Source: Pedobacter miscanthi (GTDB taxonomy: Bacteria > Bacteroidota > Bacteroidia > Sphingobacteriales > Sphingobacteriaceae). From it: DNA of 64,000 bases. Within the stretch, counting starts at the first letter, position 1. Every line of letters begins with the position of its first letter. Positions 42,123 through 50,269 of the stretch are shown here, in pieces. The stretch is taken from the NCBI RefSeq assembly GCF_003315595.1, contig NZ_QNQU01000013.1, positions 124,001-188,000 of the forward strand. Direction: 5' to 3'. The notes beneath the pieces were generated by a model. The model was not told the origin of the DNA and ran no database searches. It saw only the letters and a program-made list of their open reading frames with translations. The position numbers and the translations under genes are program-made.

Positions 42123-43181
42123 TCAGTTGATGGATAATTCGATATTGGGTTTCACGGCTACAAGCTGCATTTCCTTTTCTTTACCCCTTAACTTAATGGC
42201 ACCTAACATTTCGGTGGTGTAATTTCCAACCAGCTGCAGTTCTTCGACCAGGGTTTTGGAAACAATCATTTCCTGGTTAAAGGTTTTACACATATTCTGG
42301 ATCCTCGAAGTGGTATTCAGTACATCGCCCGAATAAGTGATATCCCGTTTTATGATGCCAACTTCCCCGGCAATTACCCGTCCACAATGAATACCGGCTT
42401 TAAAAGAAGGCAACAAAGCATATTTTAAGTTGTATTTTTCTTTTAGGGAAAATAAATGGCTCTTGATATCAAAAAAACAGTTGATGCATTTATTATTTTT
42501 CAGTCCCTCTCCATATCGCCAGACAATCACCACCTCATCGCCCACGTATTGATAAATTTCGCCCCTGTTTTCGAGGATTGGATTGGTAATATCGATAAAG
42601 ATATCTTTCAACAGTTCATGATATTTTTTATCGCCGAGCTTTTCGGCGATGGTGGTAGATGAATTTAAATCAAGGAACATAAAAATCCGCGATTCTTCCT
42701 TAGGTGTATTGTATTTTCCTCTGATGATATCCCAGAAAACCCCCTGTCCAAATTTACTGTTAACCTGCAATAGCAACTGTGTTATGGAAACCACCATGGC
42801 CCAAACCAATCCATTTTTTAAAAACCTGTGCGAATCGCCCAAAGATAAAAGACTGAGGATTTCATTTATAGATAATACAATAACGGTAAAAATGCCGGCT
42901 ATAATTAAAAGTGTATAACCATAAGGTTTATCGTTATATTTTACGTTGACAAAAAAAACCAAAAAGCTTCCGCCAATTAAAGCGCCGAACAAACCAATAA
43001 ACATATTTAACAAAATGGAAGCTTTTAAGGAGTAACCTGGCGCAGGTCCTAAAGAATTGTGGGTATGCAGTATTAAATCTTCAAAAAGGGCAATTACGGC
43101 ACCGATTAATATCCACGCAAGGACAATAATCAACAACTGCTGAAATTTTTGCCTGGTGCGTCGATTTATTTTTACTGACAT
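42123..43181 (-). CDS. Membrane-anchored class III adenylate/guanylate cyclase-like protein
   Basis: The 352-residue protein has about four N-terminal membrane spans (residues 13-150, for example LLIIVLAWILIGAVIALF and YTLLIIAGIFTVIVLSI) and a cytoplasmic class III cyclase domain (about 165-345). Both metal aspartates are present (FLDLNSST and YVGDEVV), as are the asparagine and arginine of the transition-state pair (LNTTSRIQ). The usual substrate-specifying lysine before GDE is replaced by glutamine (IYQYVGDE), so ATP or GTP preference cannot be read. It is a single-gene unit. No partner receptor or phosphodiesterase is adjacent. Confidence 0.88.
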   Translation of the reverse strand: MSVKINRRTRQKFQQLLIIVLAWILIGAVIALFEDLILHTHNSLGPAPGYSLKASILLNMFIGLFGALIGGSFLVFFVNVKYNDKPYGYTLLIIAGIFTVIVLSINEILSLLSLGDSHRFLKNGLVWAMVVSITQLLLQVNSKFGQGVFWDIIRGKYNTPKEESRIFMFLDLNSSTTIAEKLGDKKYHELLKDIFIDITNPILENRGEIYQYVGDEVVIVWRYGEGLKNNKCINCFFDIKSHLFSLKEKYNLKYALLPSFKAGIHCGRVIAGEVGIIKRDITYSGDVLNTTSRIQNMCKTFNQEMIVSKTLVEELQLVGNYTTEMLGAIKLRGKEKEMQLVAVKPNIELSIN

Positions 43182-43257
43182 TCTGATCTTTATTCAAAAA
43201 AACCAATTGAATTTACAATAAGTTTAGCTTAAACTTAAAGAAAAAAACAGTAATCCC

Positions 43258-43394
43258 CTAAGAACCAGTCTCCAATTTCAGGCTTACATTAAACGACATT
43301 CCTTTTCCGAATTCGCTTTCTATAGCGATTTTTCCTTCTGCATAATCAATAATCTCTTTACCAGGTAAAGACCAAGTCCGGTCTCTTCAGTATC
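43258..43394 (-). pseudogene. Remnant of a histidine kinase C-terminus
   Basis: The minus strand, ending at a stop codon at 43258-43260, reads DTEETGLGLYL, then, after a one-base shift near 43360-43365, KEIIDYAEGKIAIESEFGKG and MSFNVSLKLETGS. This is the G2 box and last strand of a HATPase domain. The upstream frame contains a stop, and no H-box or N-box is found, so only a decayed tail remains. The rest of 43182-43551 shows nothing else except the alcohol dehydrogenase terminator. Confidence 0.75.
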
Positions 43395-43509
43395 CTATAT
43401 ACGGTACTGCGCAGTTTTCTTCGCACAAACATTATTTTCGAAATATTTATATTTATATTGGTAATTGCAGGAATACCGGTTTGACAACCCAGGTTATAAA
43501 GGGCATATC

Positions 43510-43544
43510 AAAAACAAAGGGCAGCAGCCAATGGCCCTGCCCTT
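43510..43544 (-). terminator. Intrinsic terminator of the alcohol dehydrogenase gene
   Basis: On the minus strand AAGGGCAG and CTGCCCTT pair around a 11-nt loop, then TGTTTTTG follows. It begins 8 nt past the stop codon. Confidence 0.8.
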
Positions 43545-43551
43545 ATTGATA

Positions 43552-44709
43552 TTAAGGTTTCAATACCACTTTTACACAATCTTCTTCTTTTTCATCAAAG
43601 ATTTTGTATCCGTGTGCGGCTTCTTCAAGCGGTAAACTGTGTGTAATAATATCATCGAGTACTACTTTACCATCATTAACCAAACCGATCAGTTTATCGA
43701 TATAATTTAGAACAGGTGCCTGCCCCTGTTTAATGGTGATGCCTTTATCGAACATACGGTGCATCGGAAAATTATCGTAAGTTGATCCGTAAACGCCCAT
43801 AATAGAAACCGTTCCCATTCGGCGTACGGCTTCGAAACACATATCGAGTACTTTCATCGATCCCTTTTCGAAATTCACTGTTGCCTTTACCTTATCCATA
43901 AAGCTACGCTCGGGTTCAAAACCCACTGCATCTACACAAACATCAGCCCCACGTCCACCCGTCATTGCACGGATGGCTTCCACTACATCAACTTTATGCG
44001 GATTTAAAGTATCAACGTTATTAACAGCTTTAGCTTTCTCCAAACGGTAATCGAGCGGATCAATGGCAATTACACGGCTTGCACCATTAATCCAGGCAGC
44101 TTTCTGGGCCATTAAACCTACGGGGCCTGAGCCAAAAATAGCCACCACCTCACCGCCTTTCAGCTGGGCCCAATCAATGGCCGACCAACCCGTCGGAAAA
44201 ATATCCGTTAAAAAAAGTGCCTGTTCATCTGTTAAATGCTCGGGCACAATCCTCGGACTTACATCGGCATAAGGGACACGAACATACTCTGCCTGACCAC
44301 CTGAATAACCGCCATAAAGATCGGTATAACCGAAAAGCGCACCACCTTTCTGATCCATCAAATCGCCGTTCGGCCCATAATGCTCATAATTAGAATTTTC
44401 GCAGGCCGGCGAAGCCTCATGGGTACAGAAAAAGCAGGTACCACACGAAATCGGGAAAGGTACCACCACGCGGTCGCCCTTTTTTAAGTTGGTAATTGCC
44501 GACCCCACTTCTTCAACAATGCCCATAAATTCATGACCTAAAATCATATTTTCTTTTTGTGGTACAGCTCCGCTTAAAATATGCAGATCGGAACCGCATA
44601 TTGCAGTAGAAGTTACTTTTAAAATGATATCCCGTGGATCAAGAATTTCCGGATCCGGCACATTATCTACCCTGATATCGCCGGGTTTGTGAAAAACAGC
44701 TGCTTTCAT
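43552..44709 (-). CDS. Zinc-dependent alcohol dehydrogenase (MDR superfamily)
   Basis: The 385-residue medium-chain dehydrogenase has the catalytic zinc site (Cys38-region in AICGSDLH, GHEFMG). The structural zinc lobe reads CGTCFFCTHEASPACENS, and the Rossmann motif is AIFGSGPVGLMAQ (about 190). The extra loop after the structural zinc resembles glutathione-independent formaldehyde dehydrogenase-like enzymes. It probably uses NAD(H) on a small alcohol or aldehyde. It is 21 nt after a small acidic protein gene and may share its transcript. A terminator follows. The substrate cannot be named. Confidence 0.9.
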   Translation of the reverse strand: MKAAVFHKPGDIRVDNVPDPEILDPRDIILKVTSTAICGSDLHILSGAVPQKENMILGHEFMGIVEEVGSAITNLKKGDRVVVPFPISCGTCFFCTHEASPACENSNYEHYGPNGDLMDQKGGALFGYTDLYGGYSGGQAEYVRVPYADVSPRIVPEHLTDEQALFLTDIFPTGWSAIDWAQLKGGEVVAIFGSGPVGLMAQKAAWINGASRVIAIDPLDYRLEKAKAVNNVDTLNPHKVDVVEAIRAMTGGRGADVCVDAVGFEPERSFMDKVKATVNFEKGSMKVLDMCFEAVRRMGTVSIMGVYGSTYDNFPMHRMFDKGITIKQGQAPVLNYIDKLIGLVNDGKVVLDDIITHSLPLEEAAHGYKIFDEKEEDCVKVVLKP

Positions 44710-44730
44710 AATTCGGTATTTACAGTTTAA

Positions 44731-45105
44731 TTAGTAATTGTTATCCTTTTCTTCCGATTCGTCGTCACTTTCACTTTCGAAACCGATTTCTTCATCATCA
44801 GCTGCTGTTTCCGAATTATCATCATTCAGTGCACCAAGATCTTCAGTTGTTACTGGATTGTTATCATAATCAGCATCACTGCCGGCTATCTGGTCGTCTT
44901 CATCATCTTCAATGGTTTCATCCTGATCGGCATCACTACCATCAGTTTGCTCGTCAAGGTCGGATAGTTCATCCTCTCCTTCAGCAGCACTTTCGCTTAC
45001 CGGACCATCAGAAGCATAAGATCCATCATTCGGGTTGGTTTGATCAGCATTTACCTGGTTTTGATCCAATTCATTTTCATTGTTCTCAAAATTTAAATTT
45101 TCCAT
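44731..45105 (-). CDS. Highly acidic low-complexity protein
   Basis: The 124-residue protein is built mostly of Asp, Glu, Asn, Ser and Thr. It contains one lysine and no arginine or histidine. There is no signal peptide, no hydrophobic core and no known domain, so it is probably intrinsically disordered. Repeated GSDAD-type motifs occur (GSDADQDE, GSDADYDN). It lies 21 nt before the alcohol dehydrogenase gene and may be expressed with it. A role in ion binding, hydration or stress tolerance is possible but not shown. Confidence 0.75.
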   Translation of the reverse strand: MENLNFENNENELDQNQVNADQTNPNDGSYASDGPVSESAAEGEDELSDLDEQTDGSDADQDETIEDDEDDQIAGSDADYDNNPVTTEDLGALNDDNSETAADDEEIGFESESDDESEEKDNNY

Positions 45106-45253
45106 GTTATAATAAGTTGAAGGAGGATGAGATTACCCTCACTTAAACAACCTTTCCTTTCAGGCATTTGTTCAGCTAAAAACGGTTATTTACACCCGTA
45201 TTTATACCCTATTTATCAATACTGTATTGTTGATTTCACCAACCCCACAACTA

Positions 45254-45283
45254 CTCGTTTGTAATATTTAAATTACAAATGAG
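45254..45283. terminator. Inverted repeat CTCGTTTGTAAT / ATTACAAATGAG
   Basis: A 12-bp stem with one mismatch around a 6-nt AT loop is followed on the plus strand by TCTTTCTATTTT. It may end antisense transcripts. Otherwise the gap 45106-45479 is AT-rich; a GATCCGCCTATACAGGTGGA dyad near 45318 was seen but not assigned. Confidence 0.4.
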
Positions 45284-45479
45284 TCTTTCTATTTTAAATC
45301 AGTAATTTAAATTATTGATCCGCCTATACAGGTGGATTAATTTTTAACCGGATTACTAAAACGTTTTAATCAATTCAAAACAGGTTTTATAAACGGTTAT
45401 GGCCGAAAAAGATGTCAAATAAAGTAGGATGGCCGGTATTAGTGTGGAATCAACTCAAACCTAAATATAAAAACCTATT

Positions 45480-46886
45480 ATGAAACACAAATTAATCCTC
45501 ATCCCGGGCATCTTAATCTTTCTGAGCCTCTCCTGCAAGAAAAAAGAACTGGATCAACAGCAGGATCAGCTTTTGAAAAAACCTGCTACATTAGCCAACA
45601 CCAATTTACTGGCCGAACCACCACTAACCTGGCAGGAACACTGGTTTGATCACGTGCAGGTACTACAGCGCTTTTACCACGATACCAGCATCGTAGTTTA
45701 TCACGACAATGATGTAAGCAACACGGTTACCTGGCCCAATACCTACCTGGCGCAGGTTTGGAACTATACTAAAAGTAAATATGGTTCATTTGGTCCCGAT
45801 TCGCGTTTATGGGCCATTTTCCACACAGGTAAATACAGTGGCGGCCACCCGAGCACTTATATGGATGCCAGCCACGATTACCGCAACGTAATTGATGTAG
45901 GCTCATCGAGCACCAGTGCATGGCTTTCGGGCACCGGAAACGATCTTGATATTACTACCCATGAGGTTGGGCACATTGTAGAAGGCGCATCGCGGAATGT
46001 GTTAAACTCTCCTGCATTCGGCATCTGGCACGATAGTAAATGGATGGAAATCTACATTTATGATGTTTATGTTGGCCTAAACCGCACAGCCGATGTACAG
46101 CGCTGGTACAATCTGGTGGCCAATGGAGCCGAAAATTATCCAAAAGCACAAACATATTGGTTCAGGGACTGGTTTTTCCCGATTTATAGTCAGCAGGGCA
46201 ATGCTACCGCTTTAAATAAATATTTCAGTTTACTGGCGCAATATTTCCCTAAAGAAACGGTAAATAACGGACAGGGAAACATTACCCGTTTTTCAAGATC
46301 AATGAATTATGGCGAGTTTGTCCATTTCTGGAGCGGTGCAACAGGTATCGATCTTAAACCACTTGCATTAAGTGCTTTTGGTACACTGGATGAGCAGGGC
46401 AATAACTGGACAACACAATTGACCACGGCCAGAACAGCTTTCCCGAATGTAAGTTACCTCAAAGATATTTCAAGCTCCGCAACCCTGAGCGTAAGTAATG
46501 AAAATTCAGCTGGGGCTTCAGCGGCCGAAGGTTCATCAAAACTGACCGACAGTTATTACAATACCAAATTCTTTTTGGGTGGCTATCCTACTACTTTCTG
46601 GGCGCAGCAAACTTTTGCATCTAGTCAGGTAGTAAAAGGTTATACGATTACTGCCGGTAACGATGCGCCAGACCGCGATCCGAAAGGCTGGAAATTGATG
46701 GGATCAAACGATAATGTAAATTTTACGCAACTTGATATCCAGAGTAATCAGACTTTTGGTTTAAGAAGACAAACTAAAAAAATACTGATCAGCAACAATA
46801 CCGCCTACAAATACTATAAACTGTTTATCACTTCGAACAATGGAAGTGTAGATCTGCAGTTCAGCGAGTGGAGGTTATTGCAATAA
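45480..46886 (+). CDS. Lipoprotein metallopeptidase with C-terminal discoidin (F5/8 type C)-like domain
   Basis: The 468-residue lipoprotein has lipobox SLSC (cysteine 19). The middle domain carries a zinc motif HEVGH at residues 161-165 in TTHEVGHIVEG. A third ligand could be the Asp/Glu region in SKWMEIYIYDVY. A C-terminal beta-sandwich (about 325-468; DSYYNTKFFLGGYPTTFWAQ, GWKLMGSNDNVNFTQLD) resembles F5/8 type C carbohydrate-binding domains. It may be a surface or periplasmic protease that binds glycans or glycoproteins. It is monocistronic, with a terminator just after it. The peptidase family was not recognised with certainty. Confidence 0.78.
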   Translation: MKHKLILIPGILIFLSLSCKKKELDQQQDQLLKKPATLANTNLLAEPPLTWQEHWFDHVQVLQRFYHDTSIVVYHDNDVSNTVTWPNTYLAQVWNYTKSKYGSFGPDSRLWAIFHTGKYSGGHPSTYMDASHDYRNVIDVGSSSTSAWLSGTGNDLDITTHEVGHIVEGASRNVLNSPAFGIWHDSKWMEIYIYDVYVGLNRTADVQRWYNLVANGAENYPKAQTYWFRDWFFPIYSQQGNATALNKYFSLLAQYFPKETVNNGQGNITRFSRSMNYGEFVHFWSGATGIDLKPLALSAFGTLDEQGNNWTTQLTTARTAFPNVSYLKDISSSATLSVSNENSAGASAAEGSSKLTDSYYNTKFFLGGYPTTFWAQQTFASSQVVKGYTITAGNDAPDRDPKGWKLMGSNDNVNFTQLDIQSNQTFGLRRQTKKILISNNTAYKYYKLFITSNNGSVDLQFSEWRLLQ

Positions 46887-46897
46887 AAATTAAAGCT

Positions 46898-46940
46898 AAC
46901 GACCGGGAATTTAAGAGTTGAGCAATTCCTGGTCGTTATT
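46898..46940 (+). terminator. Terminator hairpin after the discoidin metallopeptidase
   Basis: AACGACCGGGAATT and AATTCCTGGTCGTT pair over 14 bp with one G-T, with a 12-nt loop and ATTC after it. Confidence 0.7.
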
Positions 46941-47080
46941 CATTCCCCTCTCATACACAGCTTTACAAGATGTTTGATATATATTATTTTTTCGAAAAGC
47001 AATACCTGCATTGCAGTTTAGCGGTAGTACCCGCTATCGCTTATAGTCCTCGCTACGCTGTGGGCTATTCCGCTCTATCG

Positions 47081-47380
47081 GGTTTATATAGCAAAATAGC
47101 AGCTACTATTAATGGAGCAATACCAAACGTTCCAACGGAACGTAAACGCCAATTTTACAATTGGCTACCTATGATTCGTTCCTACGGAACGGCCGCGGGA
47201 ACGCTATTCCCCCCTTCCAGAGAGGTGTCGGGTTTATATGGCAAAATAACAGCAACTATTAACGCAGCAACACCAAACATTTCTACGGAACGTAAACGCC
47301 AATTTTACAATTGGCTACCCATAATTCGTTCCTACGGAACGGCCGCGGGAACGCTATTCCCCTCTTCCAGAGGGGTGCCC
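47081..47380. repeat. 150-bp direct duplication with nested palindromes
   Basis: The units 47081-47230 and 47231-47380 are about 93 percent alike by eye. Each contains GTTCC(AAC)GGAAC-, GCCAATT-N4-AATTGGC- and CGTTCC(TAC)GGAACG-type palindromes and a CCGCGGGAACGCTATTCCCC block. The period is a multiple of three, so a false 163-residue reading frame spans it. The left part (46970-47080) and the rest of the 46887-47595 gap show no gene. Confidence 0.8.
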
Positions 47381-47595
47381 GCAGGACGGGGTGTAATAAA
47401 ACACATGATAATAATTATCATAAATAAGATCATTAAGACTATCCGCGAACCGTCCTGCTAGGATGATTGGCATGAGCAAAATAAGTCAACAGGAATAAAA
47501 ACCAGTCCAAATGTTCAAAGATGTAATCCGTGTTGATCTGTGTACATCTGTGGTTAAAAATTCTACATTGCCCAATGCGGCGATATGAACAGTTT

Positions 47596-48666
47596 TTATG
47601 CCCACGCCTTACGCAGAAACCTGATCCAATTGCCGTGCATTAAATTTTCTACATCGGTTTTGCTATAACCACGTTTTTCGAAAAGATTAGGGATTTTATC
47701 GAGATCGGCAATGCTTTCCAAATCGTAGGGGCATTGCTCCCTGCCGAAAGCGCCATCAAGGTCGGAGCCAATCCCTACATGCCTGGTGTTACCTGCCAGC
47801 TGGCAGATGTGGTCGATATGATCAATCATCACTTCGAGGTTACAGTTCATTGCTTTTGGGGTCGAAATGCCTCTTTGCCAGTTGGGCACCATCATCCAGG
47901 CATCTAAAGCTGCACCAATTACAGCTCCACGGGCAATTAATGTTTTAATCTGATCGTCGCTAAACTGTCTGTTGTGGTTAACCAAAGTCCGGCAGTTATT
48001 GTGCGATGCCCAAACATGACCGTTAAAATGGTCGAGCGCATCCCAAAAACTATCATCGCATAAATGCGTGGCATCGAGGATAATGTTGAGCCTTTCCATT
48101 TCAGCAAGCAGTTCGTAGGCACCAGGGTGTAATTTACCTGTAGCATCAGTACCCTGAGCATACCTTCCAGGGCCATAATGCGCTGGTCCAATGGCCCTTA
48201 ATCCCTTATCATAAGCCTGTTGCAGGTAATCAACATGTACGATAGAATCAGCACCTTCTAAACTTAAAATATATCCGATCCGCTTTTTCTCATTCGGGGT
48301 ATCTGATGCCCATAATTCGAGGTGTTTTTCCAAACTTGCGAGATCATTCACCTGGATCATTTCACCATGGTCTTCCATGGCTTTGTACCATGCCAGCTGC
48401 CCCTGGGTTTGTGCCCATGCCTGCTCCGGAGAATGCCAGCCCGGCAATGGGTTATCGGGTGCAACAAACCTTGCAATCTGCGTGGCCACCACCAAACCAA
48501 TGTTACCTTTACGGAGTTCGGGCAGCGATACAGTTGCTTTTGCACGATCGGGTTTATCCGTTAATCCTTGCTCACGATTATTGATTTCGGAAAGTGGGCG
48601 GGTTAGATCGCGGTTCCACTCCAAAGCATTCATACTCAAATCCAGATGCGCATCAATCGTAAACAT
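47596..48666 (-). CDS. M19 membrane-type dipeptidase
   Basis: The 356-residue amidohydrolase-fold dipeptidase has the HxD metal pair (His7, Asp9 in DAHLDL), the bridging acid region EGADSI, His in ASHNNCR and the Asp in GIGSDLDGAFG. M19 enzymes cut dipeptides and tolerate a D-residue at the C-terminal position. There is no signal peptide, unlike secreted renal-type forms. It is the last gene of a four-gene operon with a PLP enzyme, RidA and a permease, so it may release D-amino acids from imported dipeptides. It begins 9 nt after the PLP enzyme stop. Confidence 0.92.
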   Translation of the reverse strand: MFTIDAHLDLSMNALEWNRDLTRPLSEINNREQGLTDKPDRAKATVSLPELRKGNIGLVVATQIARFVAPDNPLPGWHSPEQAWAQTQGQLAWYKAMEDHGEMIQVNDLASLEKHLELWASDTPNEKKRIGYILSLEGADSIVHVDYLQQAYDKGLRAIGPAHYGPGRYAQGTDATGKLHPGAYELLAEMERLNIILDATHLCDDSFWDALDHFNGHVWASHNNCRTLVNHNRQFSDDQIKTLIARGAVIGAALDAWMMVPNWQRGISTPKAMNCNLEVMIDHIDHICQLAGNTRHVGIGSDLDGAFGREQCPYDLESIADLDKIPNLFEKRGYSKTDVENLMHGNWIRFLRKAWA

Positions 48667-48675
48667 AGCAGGTTT

Positions 48676-49791
48676 TTATATCGTTATTTTTCTTTTTCTG
48701 GAAGCGATGCTCCAGGTTTGACTGGGATTATTTTCAGAAACGGCAAGCGCATTTTCGTAAAGTGCAACCGTTGGACAGATATGATAGGGCAATCCGTACA
48801 AAATATCACCAATTTGATAGGAATGATTTTCTCCGGCATCTAAAACCAGATGTTCTTCACTCTGGCTAACTGGAATAAGTTCAGGTGCATTTAAAAATAC
48901 CACTCTTTTATCGAGCGGTTTTTCGGCCGCTACAGCTTTATGGCCTAAATCGCAACAGATCAGGCTATTTCCTGGTAAAGAAACAATCCGCGAAACCAAA
49001 AGTGCAGCAGTATTAAATGGCTGTTCTTCAAACGCCTCCTGATAACCTTTATCCCAAAGGGCAAAAGTACCGGGACTACAATCGAAAGTACTTTGCGTGT
49101 TATAAATGGTAAAAGTTGGCGTCCCTCCTGCTATAATTACGGGTTGATGCCCAGATTTTGCGTGAATTGCAGAAGCTAAGCCATTTAATGCCTCAATAAT
49201 TAATTTTGCTTTTTGGGTTCGAACGCCAAAATCACTTTCATGAATGTGCCCATCGTAAGCATGCAAACCTTTAATCGATAAAGCTTCAATCTGGTCGAGT
49301 TTTGTACAAAGATCCGGCACTTTTTCGGGTAAAATACCCGTACGGTTCATCCCCACGTTTACATCGATAAAAACTTCAGCTGTTAATCCGTTAGCTTTAA
49401 AAGCTAATGCCAATTCGAGTGCAATTTTTTCATCATCAATCAAACAACTGAAGCGGCTTAGCGGATATGCTTTCCGGAGGGCAATAAACCTGGCAATATT
49501 TGGTCCAACAGGCTGATAAGCAAGCAGTACATCGGCTGCACCACAAATGCCAAGCATTTCTGCCTCGGCAATGGTGGCACATTTAAATTTCGAAATCCCT
49601 GCCTCGATCATCAGCTTGCTCACCTCGGCCGATTTATGTGTTTTAACATGTGGCCTCAAACGGTTTGGATCATCGATCATCGAAATCAACAATTTGATAT
49701 TGGCTTTGATCCTGTCGACATAAAAAACCAGGCCAGGAGATTCAACCGAGGCAGCACCATCCAAAAGATACCATTGCTTTTCTAACATCAT
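48676..49791 (-). CDS. D-serine dehydratase/D-threonine aldolase-like PLP enzyme
   Basis: The 371-residue fold-type III PLP enzyme has the Schiff-base lysine Lys50 in RPHVKTHK. It has a C-terminal metal site HICPT in PYHICPTVALY, which fits the H-x-C site of zinc-dependent D-serine dehydratases; D-threonine aldolases often show H-x-D. It would convert D-serine to pyruvate and ammonia through 2-aminoacrylate, or cleave D-threonine to glycine and acetaldehyde. RidA, which removes enamines, lies 6 nt upstream, favouring dehydratase action. Confidence 0.88.
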   Translation of the reverse strand: MMLEKQWYLLDGAASVESPGLVFYVDRIKANIKLLISMIDDPNRLRPHVKTHKSAEVSKLMIEAGISKFKCATIAEAEMLGICGAADVLLAYQPVGPNIARFIALRKAYPLSRFSCLIDDEKIALELALAFKANGLTAEVFIDVNVGMNRTGILPEKVPDLCTKLDQIEALSIKGLHAYDGHIHESDFGVRTQKAKLIIEALNGLASAIHAKSGHQPVIIAGGTPTFTIYNTQSTFDCSPGTFALWDKGYQEAFEEQPFNTAALLVSRIVSLPGNSLICCDLGHKAVAAEKPLDKRVVFLNAPELIPVSQSEEHLVLDAGENHSYQIGDILYGLPYHICPTVALYENALAVSENNPSQTWSIASRKRKITI

Positions 49792-49797
49792 AGAGGT

Positions 49798-50268
49798 TTA
49801 ATACAGCTCAAATAAAGATTCGATCTCTACCGGGATATTATCCGGCAATGAACCAAAACCAACCGCACTTCTTACACCTATTCCATTATCAGTACCCCAA
49901 ACCTCGGCAAAAAGTTCGCTGCATCCGTTAATGATAAAGGGGTGTTTTTCAAATTCTGGTGTACAATTAACCATACCCAAAACTTTGATTACCCTTTTTA
50001 CTTTATCCAAACTCCCCAGATTGGTTTTAATGGTTGATAACATTGTTAAACCCACCTGCCTTGCAGCCAGTTTGCCTTCATCCTGATCCATATCAGATCC
50101 GATCCGACCGATAATCAGGCTTTTATCATCCCTCACCGGACCATGACCGCTCAGGTACAAATATTTCCCATCAATAAGATAAGGTTTGTACACCCCAAGC
50201 GGTGCCGGGGCCGGCGGAAGGTTTAATCCAAGTTTTTCGAAACGGGCATCTGCAGTTAAATTTTCCAT
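49798..50268 (-). CDS. RidA-family enamine/imine deaminase
   Basis: The 156-residue protein of the YjgF/YER057c/UK114 family has the conserved arginine in VRSAVGFGSLP and the C-terminal PVEIESLFEL. It is slightly longer than the 130-residue average because of the N-terminal LPPAPAPLGVYKPYLI segment. RidA hydrolyses 2-aminoacrylate and related reactive intermediates, protecting PLP enzymes. It starts 1 nt after the permease stop and ends 6 nt before the PLP enzyme. This order suggests dedicated clean-up of that enzyme's product. Confidence 0.93.
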   Translation of the reverse strand: MENLTADARFEKLGLNLPPAPAPLGVYKPYLIDGKYLYLSGHGPVRDDKSLIIGRIGSDMDQDEGKLAARQVGLTMLSTIKTNLGSLDKVKRVIKVLGMVNCTPEFEKHPFIINGCSELFAEVWGTDNGIGVRSAVGFGSLPDNIPVEIESLFELY

Positions 50269-50269
50269 A

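Noticed and set aside
44829..45146. 105-residue plus-strand frame
   Set aside because: It is the complement of the acidic protein gene and mirrors its low complexity (His/Gln-rich).
46970..47461. 163-residue open frame
   Set aside because: It spans a 150-bp duplication with period divisible by three and nested palindromes; no signal, domain or ribosome site.
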